Shown here: positions 1-6,063 of the stretch, piece by piece
How positions within the stretch are numbered: position 1 is the stretch's first letter
Layout: every line of letters begins with the position of its first letter
Assembly (NCBI GenBank): GCA_900554605.1
Contig: USHU01000046.1
Location: 1-7,538, forward strand
Reading direction: 5' to 3'
Origin: an uncultured Actinomyces sp.
GTDB lineage: Bacteria; Actinomycetota; Actinomycetes; Actinomycetales; Actinomycetaceae
Length of the DNA stretch: 7,538 bases
Notes under the pieces: generated by a model
Told to the model about the DNA's origin: nothing
Seen by the model: the letters and a program-made list of their open reading frames with translations, nothing else
The model's database searches: none
Translations under genes and position numbers: made by a program

Positions 1-614
1 AGTTCTTCCGCCAAAGGCGAGGGCTCAAGGATTCCGAGCACGGGGAAGGAGGTATTCCCCAGCCACACTTGGGTTCCAGGAGTTGTAATCCCCAAAAGAT
101 CCGCTGCTTTCGAGCCCAATACAACACCCGGATACCGTGATGTCGCTTCATTCAGCCAGGTTCCGCGCGCGACTTTTGCCGAAACAACGTCCAGGAGATT
201 CGTTGGCGCAGCCATCGTCAAAATGCCACCCGTCGCATTTGGATCAATCAAACGCGAGCGGTACACCGAAACTCCCGACAAGGTCGACGTCGAGGAGGCA
301 TCGGTTACTCCCGGAATCATCCGCATGCGCCCCACTGAGTCTTCGGGAAGGATCAGGTTTGCGCCGGAAAGGTCAGCACCTGAGCGAGCCGTAAGCATAT
401 TGGTTCCCAGCGCCTGCAGCTGTTCATGTAGACGTGCCTGGGACGAGGCAGACACCCCGACAACGCCAACCATGGCGGCGATACCAATCGCAATTCCCAA
501 GGCCGAAAGGATTGCACGCATTGGCCTCGCGCGAAGGCCGCTCACTCCCAAGCGCGCGACGTCACTGCCACGCAGGCACGAGGCGTGGGTGATTGTTTCC
601 CTATCGAGGCTCAT
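1..614 (-). CDS. MacB/FtsX-type ABC transporter permease, 3' part cut by window edge
   Basis: The frame is open from ATG at 614 to the window edge, giving 204 residues of a longer protein. It begins MSLDRETITH and has one clear hydrophobic segment at about residues 34-56 (ILSALGIAIGIAAMVGVVGV), preceded by an Arg-containing stretch (LRARPMR). A soluble domain follows with runs such as LGTNMLTARSGADLSG and IPGVTDASS. This is the layout of the MacB_PCD extracytoplasmic domain that follows the first transmembrane helix of MacB/LolC-type permeases. The family moves lipoproteins, peptides or drugs by mechanotransmission; the substrate here cannot be read. The start overlaps the stop of the upstream ATPase gene as ATGA, with AGGTGAG in the SD position, so the two are translationally coupled. 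The remaining transmembrane helices should lie to the left of the window. The family assignment is firm; the substrate is unknown. Confidence 0.88.
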   Translation of the reverse strand, partial: MSLDRETITHASCLRGSDVARLGVSGLRARPMRAILSALGIAIGIAAMVGVVGVSASSQARLHEQLQALGTNMLTARSGADLSGANLILPEDSVGRMRMIPGVTDASSTSTLSGVSVYRSRLIDPNATGGILTMAAPTNLLDVVSAKVARGTWLNEATSRYPGVVLGSKAADLLGITTPGTQVWLGNTSFPVLGILEPSPLAEE

Positions 615-1300
615 TGGCTCACCTCGCTTGCGGAGTCAGAAACCACTTTCCCATCGCGGATCATGACTTGGCGCGGAAGTGAGGCCGCGAGATCGTTGTC
701 ATGTGTGATGACGATGATCGTCGTCCCCGAATCATTGAGTTCGCGCAGGAGTGAAACGATTGCTTCTCCTGAGCGCGAGTCGAGGTTACCAGTGGGTTCG
801 TCAGCAAGGAGCAGCGCCGGTGATCCGACCAATGCGCGAGCGATAGCCACGCGTTGGCGTTCACCTCCGGACATTTGGTGCGGACGGTGCTCGATTCGGT
901 GTCCGAGCCCGACCTTTTCAAGAGCTTCTCGCGCTTTCTCACGCCGTTTCGCGCGCGGGACACCCCGGTAGAGCAGTCCGTCGGCGACATTGTCCAAGGC
1001 AGTAACTCCCGGCGAGAGGTGGAATTGCTGGAAGACAAAGCCGATAAGGGATGCACGCACCCCGGACAGTTCTGCATCACCTAGAGCGCTGACGTCCATT
1101 CCTTCGATGATGACCGCCCCCGAATCCGGGCGATCCAGAGTGCCAATCAGGTTGAGGAGAGTTGACTTCCCAGATCCAGATGGACCGACGATGGCAACGA
1201 ATTCTCCTTTGTCAACACTCAAACTCACTCCATCGCATGCAGTAACGGGCGGAGAACCGTAGCTGCGACGAACCTCGCGAAGTTCAAGTAGCGGACTCAT
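611..1300 (-). CDS. ABC transporter ATP-binding protein, MacB/LolD-like
   Basis: This 229-residue ATPase has the length usual for stand-alone MacB/LolD/FtsE-type ATPases. Motifs are complete: Walker A GPSGSGKST (39-47), Q-loop at FVFQQ (Q91/Q92), signature MSGGERQRVAIARAL (143-157), Walker B ALLLADEPT (162-170), D-loop GNLD (171-174) and H-loop His200 in VITHD. No key catalytic residue is missing. It should hydrolyse ATP at the cytoplasmic face to drive the MacB-type permease encoded next. Its ATG overlaps the stop of the adaptor gene (ATGA), and its own stop overlaps the permease start in the same way. I see no strong SD ahead of this ATG, so translation probably depends on coupling to the upstream gene. 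The partners point to a MacAB-like tripartite exporter adapted to a single-membrane cell. Confidence 0.95.
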   Translation of the reverse strand: MSPLLELREVRRSYGSPPVTACDGVSLSVDKGEFVAIVGPSGSGKSTLLNLIGTLDRPDSGAVIIEGMDVSALGDAELSGVRASLIGFVFQQFHLSPGVTALDNVADGLLYRGVPRAKRREKAREALEKVGLGHRIEHRPHQMSGGERQRVAIARALVGSPALLLADEPTGNLDSRSGEAIVSLLRELNDSGTTIIVITHDNDLAASLPRQVMIRDGKVVSDSASEVSQ

Positions 1301-2385
1301 CGGTTCGGCACCGCCACAAGTTGTCCCTCGTGGAGATCATCGGAGGAGATCTCCACCCTGTCTCCAGCAAAGAGGCCGGTTTGCACCGGAACTCGCGTGA
1401 CTTTCCCATCTTCACCAACGAGCTCCACACCGAATTGGTCGGGAGTGATCGCCACGAGGGCCCCCAGAGGCACTGAAAGAACATTCGTTTTCGTCTGGGA
1501 GGTAATACCCAGTGAAACCGAGGCCTCTTGAAGTTTCTCTGTCGCAGCGGAGTCATCGGGGGTGACGGTGATGGGGATGATGCGATCCTTGGTCGCCTGT
1601 GAATCGCTTGCCCCTTCAGCGCCTGCTTTTTCCTTGGGTGGCTCGACGGACGAGATGGTGCCCTTCGTTGTTTGCGCACCGGGGAGCCGGATGGTCACCT
1701 TGGTACCGACGACTCCCAGAGATTGGTCGGAGAGCTTGAGGTTTGCAGAAATGATCTGCCTGGAAGATGAGGCCGAGAAGAGATCGCCCCCTTGGGAAAC
1801 AGCGTCGCCAACTCGGGCTTTAAGACTACCGATACGTAAATCTTCGGGAGCAAAGAGCACACGTCCAAGCGGAAGCATACCGTCTTGGCTCAGTCCCAGT
1901 TCTTTTTGCCATTTGTTGATAGCGGCTTGGGTTCGCCAGTCGAAGTGGGTATCCGCCTGCCCGTCAAAATAGCCGAGTTGAGACAATGCCTCTTCGAGTT
2001 GGTGGATATCTTCTCCATTGCTCATCCCCGCTTCGAAGCTGCGCCATGCGGGGGTGGAACCGTGGAGAAGATAGCTGCTTTCACCGCCCACCGTGTAGAT
2101 CTTCTCCCCCTGTTTGAGCGTGGAACCGGGAGTTGGAAGAGCTGTGATGACACCATCGAAGCTCGATTTTTGGGTGTAGGAGTCGGCGTAGTGCAAAGTT
2201 CCTTGGACGGTTGTCTCACCGACAAGGTCTCCGCGAGTAATCTCTGCGCTTGCACCGCTAAATTCCTGGGCATCGTTTGATTCTGAGGAGTTGTTTGAGC
2301 ACGCTGCAAGAGAGCAGACGAGCATCCCCATTGATGCAGCCAGCGCACCTATACGACGGCATGTGCTGCCTTCACGCGTGGTCAC
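1297..2385 (-). CDS. MacA/HlyD-like adaptor lipoprotein with peptidoglycan-binding domain
   Basis: The product has 362 residues from the GTG at 2385. It opens with a lipoprotein signal: RR at 10-11, a hydrophobic core, and lipobox LAAC ending at Cys29, followed by a Ser/Asn-rich linker. Next comes the first half of a biotinyl-lipoyl-like fold (about 70-101, SFDGVITALPTPGSTLKQGE). A PG_binding_1-like domain follows (about 125-171, DIHQLEEALSQLGYFDG to AINKWQKELGLSQDG). The second lipoyl half is near 186-210 (LKARVGDAVSQGGDLF), and beta-barrel and membrane-proximal regions run to the C-terminus (LSVPLGALVAI, LFAGDRVEISS). The peptidoglycan-binding domain sits where Gram-negative MacA has its helical hairpin. 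The likely role is a wall-anchored, extracytoplasmic adaptor for the neighbouring ATPase and permease. An upstream in-frame ATG at 2412 lacks an SD and would overlap the previous gene by about 30 bases. The GTG has GGAGG six bases upstream and a GTGA overlap, so I chose it. Confidence 0.88.
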   Translation of the reverse strand: MTTREGSTCRRIGALAASMGMLVCSLAACSNNSSESNDAQEFSGASAEITRGDLVGETTVQGTLHYADSYTQKSSFDGVITALPTPGSTLKQGEKIYTVGGESSYLLHGSTPAWRSFEAGMSNGEDIHQLEEALSQLGYFDGQADTHFDWRTQAAINKWQKELGLSQDGMLPLGRVLFAPEDLRIGSLKARVGDAVSQGGDLFSASSSRQIISANLKLSDQSLGVVGTKVTIRLPGAQTTKGTISSVEPPKEKAGAEGASDSQATKDRIIPITVTPDDSAATEKLQEASVSLGITSQTKTNVLSVPLGALVAITPDQFGVELVGEDGKVTRVPVQTGLFAGDRVEISSDDLHEGQLVAVPNR

Positions 2386-2873
2386 TTGTTGCCTCCAACG
2401 CTTCCGAAGCATTTATGGACTGCTTCAGAGGGGACATTCCGAACATCGACGACGCCATTTTGTCCAGGATCGGGAACGTCATAGCCCAGATCGCGCAGGC
2501 ATTGAGTTCCCTTTGTCAAAAGTTCACGCGCGTGCGGATCGTTTGTCAGGTCGTTTTCTTCTCCAACGAGTGAGGAAACCTCTTCCATGCACGCGTTAAC
2601 AGCAGAATTGAAGGCATCGGTAGCATTGGCGAATTGGTCGGGAGTAAGCCCCGTATCGGGCACGTCGAATCCCTTGTTGCGCATGCATTGTCCGAATGCA
2701 ATATTGGGGTCTTTTGATCCCGAGGCCTGGGCTGCGCTCTTCGAAGTGGTGGCTTTTGACCGTGCCGACGCTGACGCCGATGATGAGGATGACGTTCCCT
2801 GCGAGCAAGCGCTAAGGGCAAAGACCAGTGCGAGTGCGCCGACTACGAGGGTACGTGACGAGCGATTCTTCAT
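2382..2873 (-). CDS. Small secreted lipoprotein with duplicated CxRxxG(F/Y)DVPD motif, function unknown
   Basis: The product has 163 residues. A basic N-terminus (KNRSSR), a hydrophobic stretch (residues 8-20) and lipobox LSAC ending at Cys23 predict export and lipid anchoring. A low-complexity Ser/Ala/Lys/Thr linker (about 24-54) follows, as in many wall-spanning actinobacterial lipoproteins. The remainder holds two similar units. The first is CMRNKGFDVPDTG from Cys63, with a second Cys at 95; the second is CLRDLGYDVPDPG from Cys125, with a second Cys at 155. The Cys-Cys spacings are 32 and 30, so two disulfides, one per unit, are plausible. I recall similar FxxCMRxxGxxxPDP proteins beside ABC-adaptor clusters in other actinobacteria, but know no proven function. 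The gene overlaps the adaptor gene by GTGA and leads the cassette, so a substrate-binding or accessory role in the exporter is likely. AGGAG lies five bases before the ATG. Confidence 0.85.
   Translation of the reverse strand: MKNRSSRTLVVGALALVFALSACSQGTSSSSSASASARSKATTSKSAAQASGSKDPNIAFGQCMRNKGFDVPDTGLTPDQFANATDAFNSAVNACMEEVSSLVGEENDLTNDPHARELLTKGTQCLRDLGYDVPDPGQNGVVDVRNVPSEAVHKCFGSVGGNK
2392..2396 (-). promoter_or_regulatory. Shine-Dalgarno deciding the GTG start of the adaptor gene
   Basis: On the minus strand GGAGG lies six bases before GTG (2385-2383). That GTG shares bases with the TGA stop (2384-2382) of the small lipoprotein gene. The competing upstream ATG (2412) has no purine-rich element at a usable distance. 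This supports a 362-residue product whose signal peptide begins close to the N-terminus. Confidence 0.8.
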
Positions 2874-2890
2874 CGAAGCTCCTGGGAGGA

Positions 2891-2953
2891 TTTATAACAA
2901 TTCGATATCTTTTGATAACGACTTGATAACATTCTATACCCAGAAGTTATCGA
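2891..2953. promoter_or_regulatory. Candidate operator: five phased copies of a TTGATAAC-like octamer
   Basis: Plus-strand octamers are TTTATAAC (2891-2898), TCGATATC (2902-2909), TTGATAAC (2912-2919) and TTGATAAC (2923-2930). A fifth copy lies inverted at 2946-2953 (GTTATCGA, which reads TCGATAAC on the minus strand). Hexamer starts at 2893, 2904, 2914, 2925 and 2946 are spaced 11, 10, 11 and 21 bases, which puts all copies on one face of the helix. The array fills the gap between the chorismate mutase stop and the lipoprotein gene and brackets the predicted -10. Tandem sites at about one helical turn are typical of OmpR/PhoB-family response regulators. I infer such a regulator but cannot name it from this window. 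Confidence 0.55.
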
Positions 2954-2960
2954 GAATCAA
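2931..2960 (-). promoter_or_regulatory. Predicted promoter of the lipoprotein-ABC exporter operon
   Basis: Read on the minus strand there is a -35 TTGATT (2960-2955), a 16-base spacer and a -10 TATAGA (2938-2933). The region is clearly AT-rich compared with its surroundings. Transcription would start near 2925, giving a leader of about 50 bases that contains most of the octamer copies. An alternative is a downstream promoter with -10 TATAAA (minus strand, about 2896-2891) and weak -35 TTATCA, which would give a very short leader ending in AGGAG. The two models predict opposite regulation: repression from sites downstream of the start, or activation from sites upstream. Confidence 0.45.
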
Positions 2961-2965
2961 TTCCA

Positions 2966-3292
2966 TTAATGTGATTCAGGCACACCCTCCGCCTGATCAT
3001 AGGCAGCCTTAATATCCTCGTGGTGACGAATCACTTCACGCACCATGAAGTTCAAGAATTTCTCGGCAAAATCAGGATCCAAACCAGACTCTGTAGCCAG
3101 CGAGCGAAGGCGCGCAATCTGCACGCTTTCACGAGCAGGATCCGCAGGGGGAAGCTCATGGACAGCCTTGATAAGTCCGACCTTCTGAGTGCAGCGGAAA
3201 CGCTCGGCAAGGATGTGAATGAGGGCAGCATCAATATTGTCGATTGTTTTGCGCGCCTCGATCAGTTCTTGAGGCAAAGAGGTATCCGGCAT
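2966..3292 (-). CDS. aroQ: Monofunctional chorismate mutase, AroQ class
   Basis: This 108-residue cytoplasmic protein should convert chorismate to prephenate at the branch point to phenylalanine and tyrosine. It aligns without gaps, at an offset of +3, to the active-site residues I remember for the E. coli P-protein mutase domain: Arg14 (Ec Arg11), Arg31 (Arg28), Lys42 (Lys39), Asp51 (Asp48), Arg54 (Arg51) and Glu55 (Glu52). The Gln88 position falls at His91 within VIRHHEDI. It has no dehydratase, dehydrogenase or ACT domain, so it is monofunctional. The segments LAERFRCTQKVG, DPDFAEKFL and EVIRHHE resemble the clade described for alphaproteobacteria more than the mycobacterial AroQ-delta type. 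It starts 8 bases after the clpX stop, with GGGGGA just ahead, and so is probably co-transcribed with clpX. The functional link to ClpX is not evident. Confidence 0.9.
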   Translation of the reverse strand: MPDTSLPQELIEARKTIDNIDAALIHILAERFRCTQKVGLIKAVHELPPADPARESVQIARLRSLATESGLDPDFAEKFLNFMVREVIRHHEDIKAAYDQAEGVPESH

Positions 3293-3300
3293 GATTCCCC

Positions 3301-4554
3301 CTAGGCGCTCTGGACGCTTGCAGGATCGACCTCGTACAACTCGGCACTCCCCTGACCAAGCACAGCCTCGCGAGTGACAACGACACGGGAGACGTCATCA
3401 CGCGAGGGAAGGTCAAACATCAAGTCCGACAAAGTTGCTTCCATAACGGAAGAAAGGCCTCGCGCCCCCGTCTTACGCTTGTTCGCCAGCTCCGCGATCG
3501 CAAGCAAGGCCTCGTGAGTGAACTCCAAGGAAATGCCATCAAGCTCAAAGAGGTGCTGGTACTGAGCAACCAAGCAATTCGTGGGCTCGGTCAACACTCG
3601 AACCAGATCTTCCTCAGAAAGTTCTTTAGTCGAGGTCAGCACGGGAAGACGCCCAATGAACTCGGGGATCATTCCAAATTTGTGAAGGTCTTCGGCGGTG
3701 ACAGATTCATAAAGGTCCCCCATCTCAGCAGAAGACTTCAATTCCGAACCGAAACCGGTGGAACGCTGGCCCAGACGAGCCTTGACAATTTCTTCAATTC
3801 CTGCGAATGCGCCGGCAGCAATGAAGAGGATTCCCGAGGTATCAATCTCCAAGAACTGCTGGTGCGGGTGCTTGCGGCCACCCTGCGGAGGCACCGAGGC
3901 GACAGTTCCTTCAATGATCTTCAGAAGAGCTTGCTGAACGCCTTCACCGGAAACGTCACGCGTGATGGAGGCGTTTTCTCCCTTACGTCCGATCTTGTCG
4001 ATCTCATCGACGTAGATGATGCCGCGCTCTGCCTTCTTAATATCTCCGCCGGCTTCTTGAATCAGGCGAAGCAAAATATTTTCAACATCTTCACCGACGT
4101 AACCGGCCTCGGTCAAAGCTGTCGCATCCACGATGGCGAAGGGAACATCCAAAAGTCGAGCCAAGCAGCGCGCCAAGTGGGTTTTACCGGTTCCCGTGGG
4201 GCCCAGGAGCAAGATATTCGACTTAGTGCCGTACATATCTTCCTCATTGCCCGCTTCGCGCGAACGCACGCGCTTGTAGTGGTTATAGACGGCAACAGAA
4301 AGTGCACGCTTAGCGCGGTCCTGACCGATCACCCAAGAATCGAGGAATTCGAAGATTTCACGAGGCTTTGGGAGAGGAAGACTCGAGGGTGCGCTCTGCG
4401 GTTCGGTATCTTCGGCAATGATTTCGTTGCACAGGTCGACACACTCGTTGCAGATGTAAACGCCGGATCCCCCAATGAGCTTGCGGACCTGCTTCTGGCT
4501 CTTTCCGCAGAAAGAGCACTTGAGGGCCTCAGCTCCGTCGGTCAATCGACTCAC
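3301..4554 (-). CDS. clpX: ATP-dependent Clp protease ATP-binding subunit ClpX
   Basis: ClpX is a hexameric AAA+ unfoldase that recognises tagged substrates and threads them into ClpP. The product is 417 residues, normal for the family. The N-terminal zinc-binding domain has Cys13, Cys16, Cys35 and Cys38. The AAA+ core shows Walker A GPTGTGKT (118-125), pore loop GYVG (151-154), Walker B IIYVDE (179-184), RKH loop (227-229), arginine finger Arg302 in EFIGRLP, and sensor-2 GARGL (363-367). The ClpP-docking IGF loop reads TGF (266-268, in RSTGFGSEL), a variant first residue. The start is GTG: AGGAGG at 4561-4566 lies six bases upstream, and MSRLTDGAE continues as in actinobacterial homologues. 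The gene lies downstream of clpP1-clpP2 but is separated by 196 bases with a hairpin, so it probably has its own promoter. Chorismate mutase follows closely. Confidence 0.97.
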   Translation of the reverse strand: MSRLTDGAEALKCSFCGKSQKQVRKLIGGSGVYICNECVDLCNEIIAEDTEPQSAPSSLPLPKPREIFEFLDSWVIGQDRAKRALSVAVYNHYKRVRSREAGNEEDMYGTKSNILLLGPTGTGKTHLARCLARLLDVPFAIVDATALTEAGYVGEDVENILLRLIQEAGGDIKKAERGIIYVDEIDKIGRKGENASITRDVSGEGVQQALLKIIEGTVASVPPQGGRKHPHQQFLEIDTSGILFIAAGAFAGIEEIVKARLGQRSTGFGSELKSSAEMGDLYESVTAEDLHKFGMIPEFIGRLPVLTSTKELSEEDLVRVLTEPTNCLVAQYQHLFELDGISLEFTHEALLAIAELANKRKTGARGLSSVMEATLSDLMFDLPSRDDVSRVVVTREAVLGQGSAELYEVDPASVQSA

Positions 4555-4560
4555 GTATGC

Positions 4561-4589
4561 CTCCTGAAAAACTTCACCCGAATCGGGTC
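4561..4589 (-). promoter_or_regulatory. clpX translation start region: strong SD preceded by small dyad
   Basis: AGGAGG (4561-4566) sits six bases before the GTG start. Just upstream, at 4577-4589, is a 13-base dyad (plus strand ACCCGAATCGGGT). In RNA it could form a five-base-pair stem with a three-base loop. The SD identification is firm. A regulatory role for the dyad is a guess. Confidence 0.6.
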
Positions 4590-4604
4590 TTTTACTGAAA
4601 TCTA

Positions 4605-4633
4605 GCCTAATTCACCCCGTGCTCTACAGCGAA
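4605..4633 (-). promoter_or_regulatory. Weak candidate promoter of clpX
   Basis: Reading the minus strand, TTCGCT (4633-4628) and TAGGCT (4610-4605) are separated by 17 bases. Each matches its consensus at only three positions, and TAGATT (4605-4600) is an alternative -10. It is proposed mainly because a hairpin separates clpP2 from clpX. An activator or an alternative sigma factor could compensate for the poor -35. Confidence 0.25.
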
Positions 4634-4679
4634 TTGACGCGCGGGATGCACAGTGTAAGACCGATCATTCAATGGGAAC

Positions 4680-4707
4680 GGGAGAGAGCGCCAAAACGCT
4701 CTCCCCC
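4680..4707 (-). terminator. Hairpin after clpP2, probable terminator or attenuator
   Basis: The stem pairs GGG-A-GAGAGCG (4680-4690) with CGCTCTC-C-CCC (4697-4707) around the six-base loop CCAAAA. That gives ten base pairs with one A/C mismatch. It lies 43 bases beyond the clpP2 stop in the direction of transcription. No U-run follows, which is common for actinobacterial terminators. It may only partly uncouple clpX from clpP1P2. Confidence 0.55.
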
Positions 4708-4750
4708 GCACTTCCTTAGCAGCGACTCAGTAAAGTCACGCAGTTGTTCA

Positions 4751-5398
4751 CTAGCTGCGAGCCTTACGAGAAGCCAAAACCTGGTCAATCAGACCGTATT
4801 CTTCAGCCTGAGCGGCGGTGAGGATCTTGTCGCGCTCAATATCGCGACGAACCTCTTCGACCGGCTTGCCTGAGTGAGCAGCAAGCGTCTCTTCGAGCCA
4901 TAGACGCATGCGATCGATCTCGTCGGCAATAATCTGGATATCCGAGGCCTGACCTTGCATTCCTTCCATTGCAGGCTGGTGAATGAGGACCCGAGCATTG
5001 GGCAGTGCCAAACGCTTTCCGGGAGAGCCCGCGGCCAGCAGAACGGCGGCAGCTGAAGCAGCCTGTCCCAAGCAGACAGTCTGGACCTGGGGCTTGATGT
5101 ACTGCATGGTGTCGTAGATCGCCGTCATTGCGGTAAAGGAACCACCAGGCGAGTTGATGTACATCGTGATTAGCGAATCCGGATCCTGCGACTCAAGGAC
5201 GAGGAGCTGAGCCATGATGTCGTCGGCGCTTGCATCGTCAACTTGCACACCCAAGAAGACAATGCGGTCTTCGAAGAGCTTTGCGTAGGGATCTTGACGC
5301 TTGAAGCCATAGGCAGTGCGTTCTTCAAAGTTCGGAAGAACGTAGCGAGCCTGGGGCATTTGACGGGCAACTGCGTCGAAATAGGGCTGAGTGCTCAT
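4751..5398 (-). CDS. clpP2: ClpP2, ATP-dependent Clp protease proteolytic subunit
   Basis: This 215-residue serine peptidase is the second Clp protease ring. The catalytic triad is Ser115 ([11 protein letters not shown]), His140 (ARVLIHQP) and Asp190 (ERDKILTA). The segment [16 protein letters not shown] and the strongly conserved [23 protein letters not shown] closely resemble mycobacterial ClpP2 as I recall it. The 15-20 residues before QARY are probably removed or unstructured. In mycobacteria ClpP1 and ClpP2 form a mixed tetradecamer of two different heptameric rings, with ClpX or ClpC1 docking on the ClpP2 face; the same is inferred here. The ATG overlaps the clpP1 stop as TGATG, with GGAGGAG seven bases upstream, so translation is coupled and the two subunits should be made in balanced amounts. 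No irregularity is visible. Confidence 0.96.
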   Translation of the reverse strand: MSTQPYFDAVARQMPQARYVLPNFEERTAYGFKRQDPYAKLFEDRIVFLGVQVDDASADDIMAQLLVLESQDPDSLITMYINSPGGSFTAMTAIYDTMQYIKPQVQTVCLGQAASAAAVLLAAGSPGKRLALPNARVLIHQPAMEGMQGQASDIQIIADEIDRMRLWLEETLAAHSGKPVEEVRRDIERDKILTAAQAEEYGLIDQVLASRKARS

Positions 5399-6006
5399 CA
5401 GTTTTCTCCTCCACGGTTGCCAATTTCCTGCGGACTGTCGATAACCTGATCGACAAAGCCGTATTCGAGTGCTTCTTGAGCGGTGAACCAGTGGTCACGA
5501 TCGCCATCTGCCTCAACCTGCTCGACAGACTTGCCGGTACGCGAGGCGGTGATCTGAGCCAGTTCCTTCTTCATACCCAAGATCAGATCCGCGTTAATGC
5601 GAATATCCGTTGCGCTACCGCCCGCGCCTCCCAAAGGCTGGTGGAGCAAAACACGAGCGTGCGGGGTGATGTAGCGCTTTCCGGGTGCGCCTGCAGTCAG
5701 CAGGAACTGCGCCATCGATGCGGCAAGGCCCATACCAACGGTCACGACGTCGGGCTTGACGTACTGCATGGTGTCATAGATGGCCATGCCCGCGGTGACC
5801 GATCCACCCGGAGAGTTGATGTACAGGTAGATATCACGATCGGGGTCTTCAGCAGCCAGCAAGAGGAGCTGTGCGCAGATCGCGTTTGCGTTGTCATCTC
5901 GCACTTCGCCGCCAAGCCAAATAATGCGCTCTTTGAGCAGGCGCTGGTAGACCGAATCTCCCAGTCCCATGGGCGTTTCATTTCCGCCCGAGGCTTGAAT
6001 AGCCAT
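5398..6006 (-). CDS. clpP1: ClpP1, ATP-dependent Clp protease proteolytic subunit
   Basis: This 202-residue Clp peptidase subunit is the promoter-proximal one of the pair. The triad is Ser97 ([11 protein letters not shown]), His122 (ARVLLHQP) and Asp171 (DRDHWFTA). [22 protein letters not shown] and [12 protein letters not shown] are typical. The [18 protein letters not shown] block matches mycobacterial ClpP1 from memory, which separates it from the paralogue encoded next. It should form the seven-subunit ring that pairs with ClpP2 to degrade unfolded chains delivered by ClpX or ClpC in the cytoplasm. GGAG lies seven bases before the ATG (minus strand AAGGAGAG, 6012-6019). The 236-base upstream gap contains a tig hairpin, a ClgR-like box and a leader dyad, so the clpP1P2 pair is probably transcribed from its own activator-dependent promoter. 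Confidence 0.97.
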   Translation of the reverse strand: MAIQASGGNETPMGLGDSVYQRLLKERIIWLGGEVRDDNANAICAQLLLLAAEDPDRDIYLYINSPGGSVTAGMAIYDTMQYVKPDVVTVGMGLAASMAQFLLTAGAPGKRYITPHARVLLHQPLGGAGGSATDIRINADLILGMKKELAQITASRTGKSVEQVEADGDRDHWFTAQEALEYGFVDQVIDSPQEIGNRGGEN

Positions 6007-6033
6007 TCACGCTCTCCTTCAATTTCAGGGTCC

Positions 6034-6051
6034 GGTTCCCGTTATGGAACC
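6034..6051 (-). repeat. Perfect inverted repeat in the clpP1 leader
   Basis: GGTTCC (6034-6039) and GGAACC (6046-6051) flank the six bases CGTTAT. It lies 28 bases upstream of the clpP1 start and would fall inside or at the start of the leader RNA. It could be a small RNA hairpin or a dyad binding site. I do not recognise the motif. Confidence 0.4.
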
Positions 6052-6063
6052 TCACTGAATCCA

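Noticed and set aside
2382..2412. ATG at 2412 as the start of the adaptor gene
   Set aside because: It lacks an SD and would overlap the lipoprotein gene by about 30 bases, while the GTG at 2385 has GGAGG at the right distance and the same stop-start overlap style as the following genes.
2277..3012. Overlapping plus-strand frames opposite the lipoprotein and chorismate mutase genes
   Set aside because: They have no SD and no recognisable domain, and are fully covered by convincing minus-strand genes.
3514..4605. 363-codon open frame on the plus strand antisense to clpX
   Set aside because: It mirrors the codon bias of clpX and has no recognisable motif or supporting SD. The clpX frame explains this DNA fully.
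4634..4661. Plus-strand TTGACG followed by TAAGAC as an antisense promoter in the clpP2-clpX gap
   Set aside because: The -10 is poor, the spacer is 16 bases, and no plausible plus-strand gene or RNA follows; a single good -35 is expected by chance.
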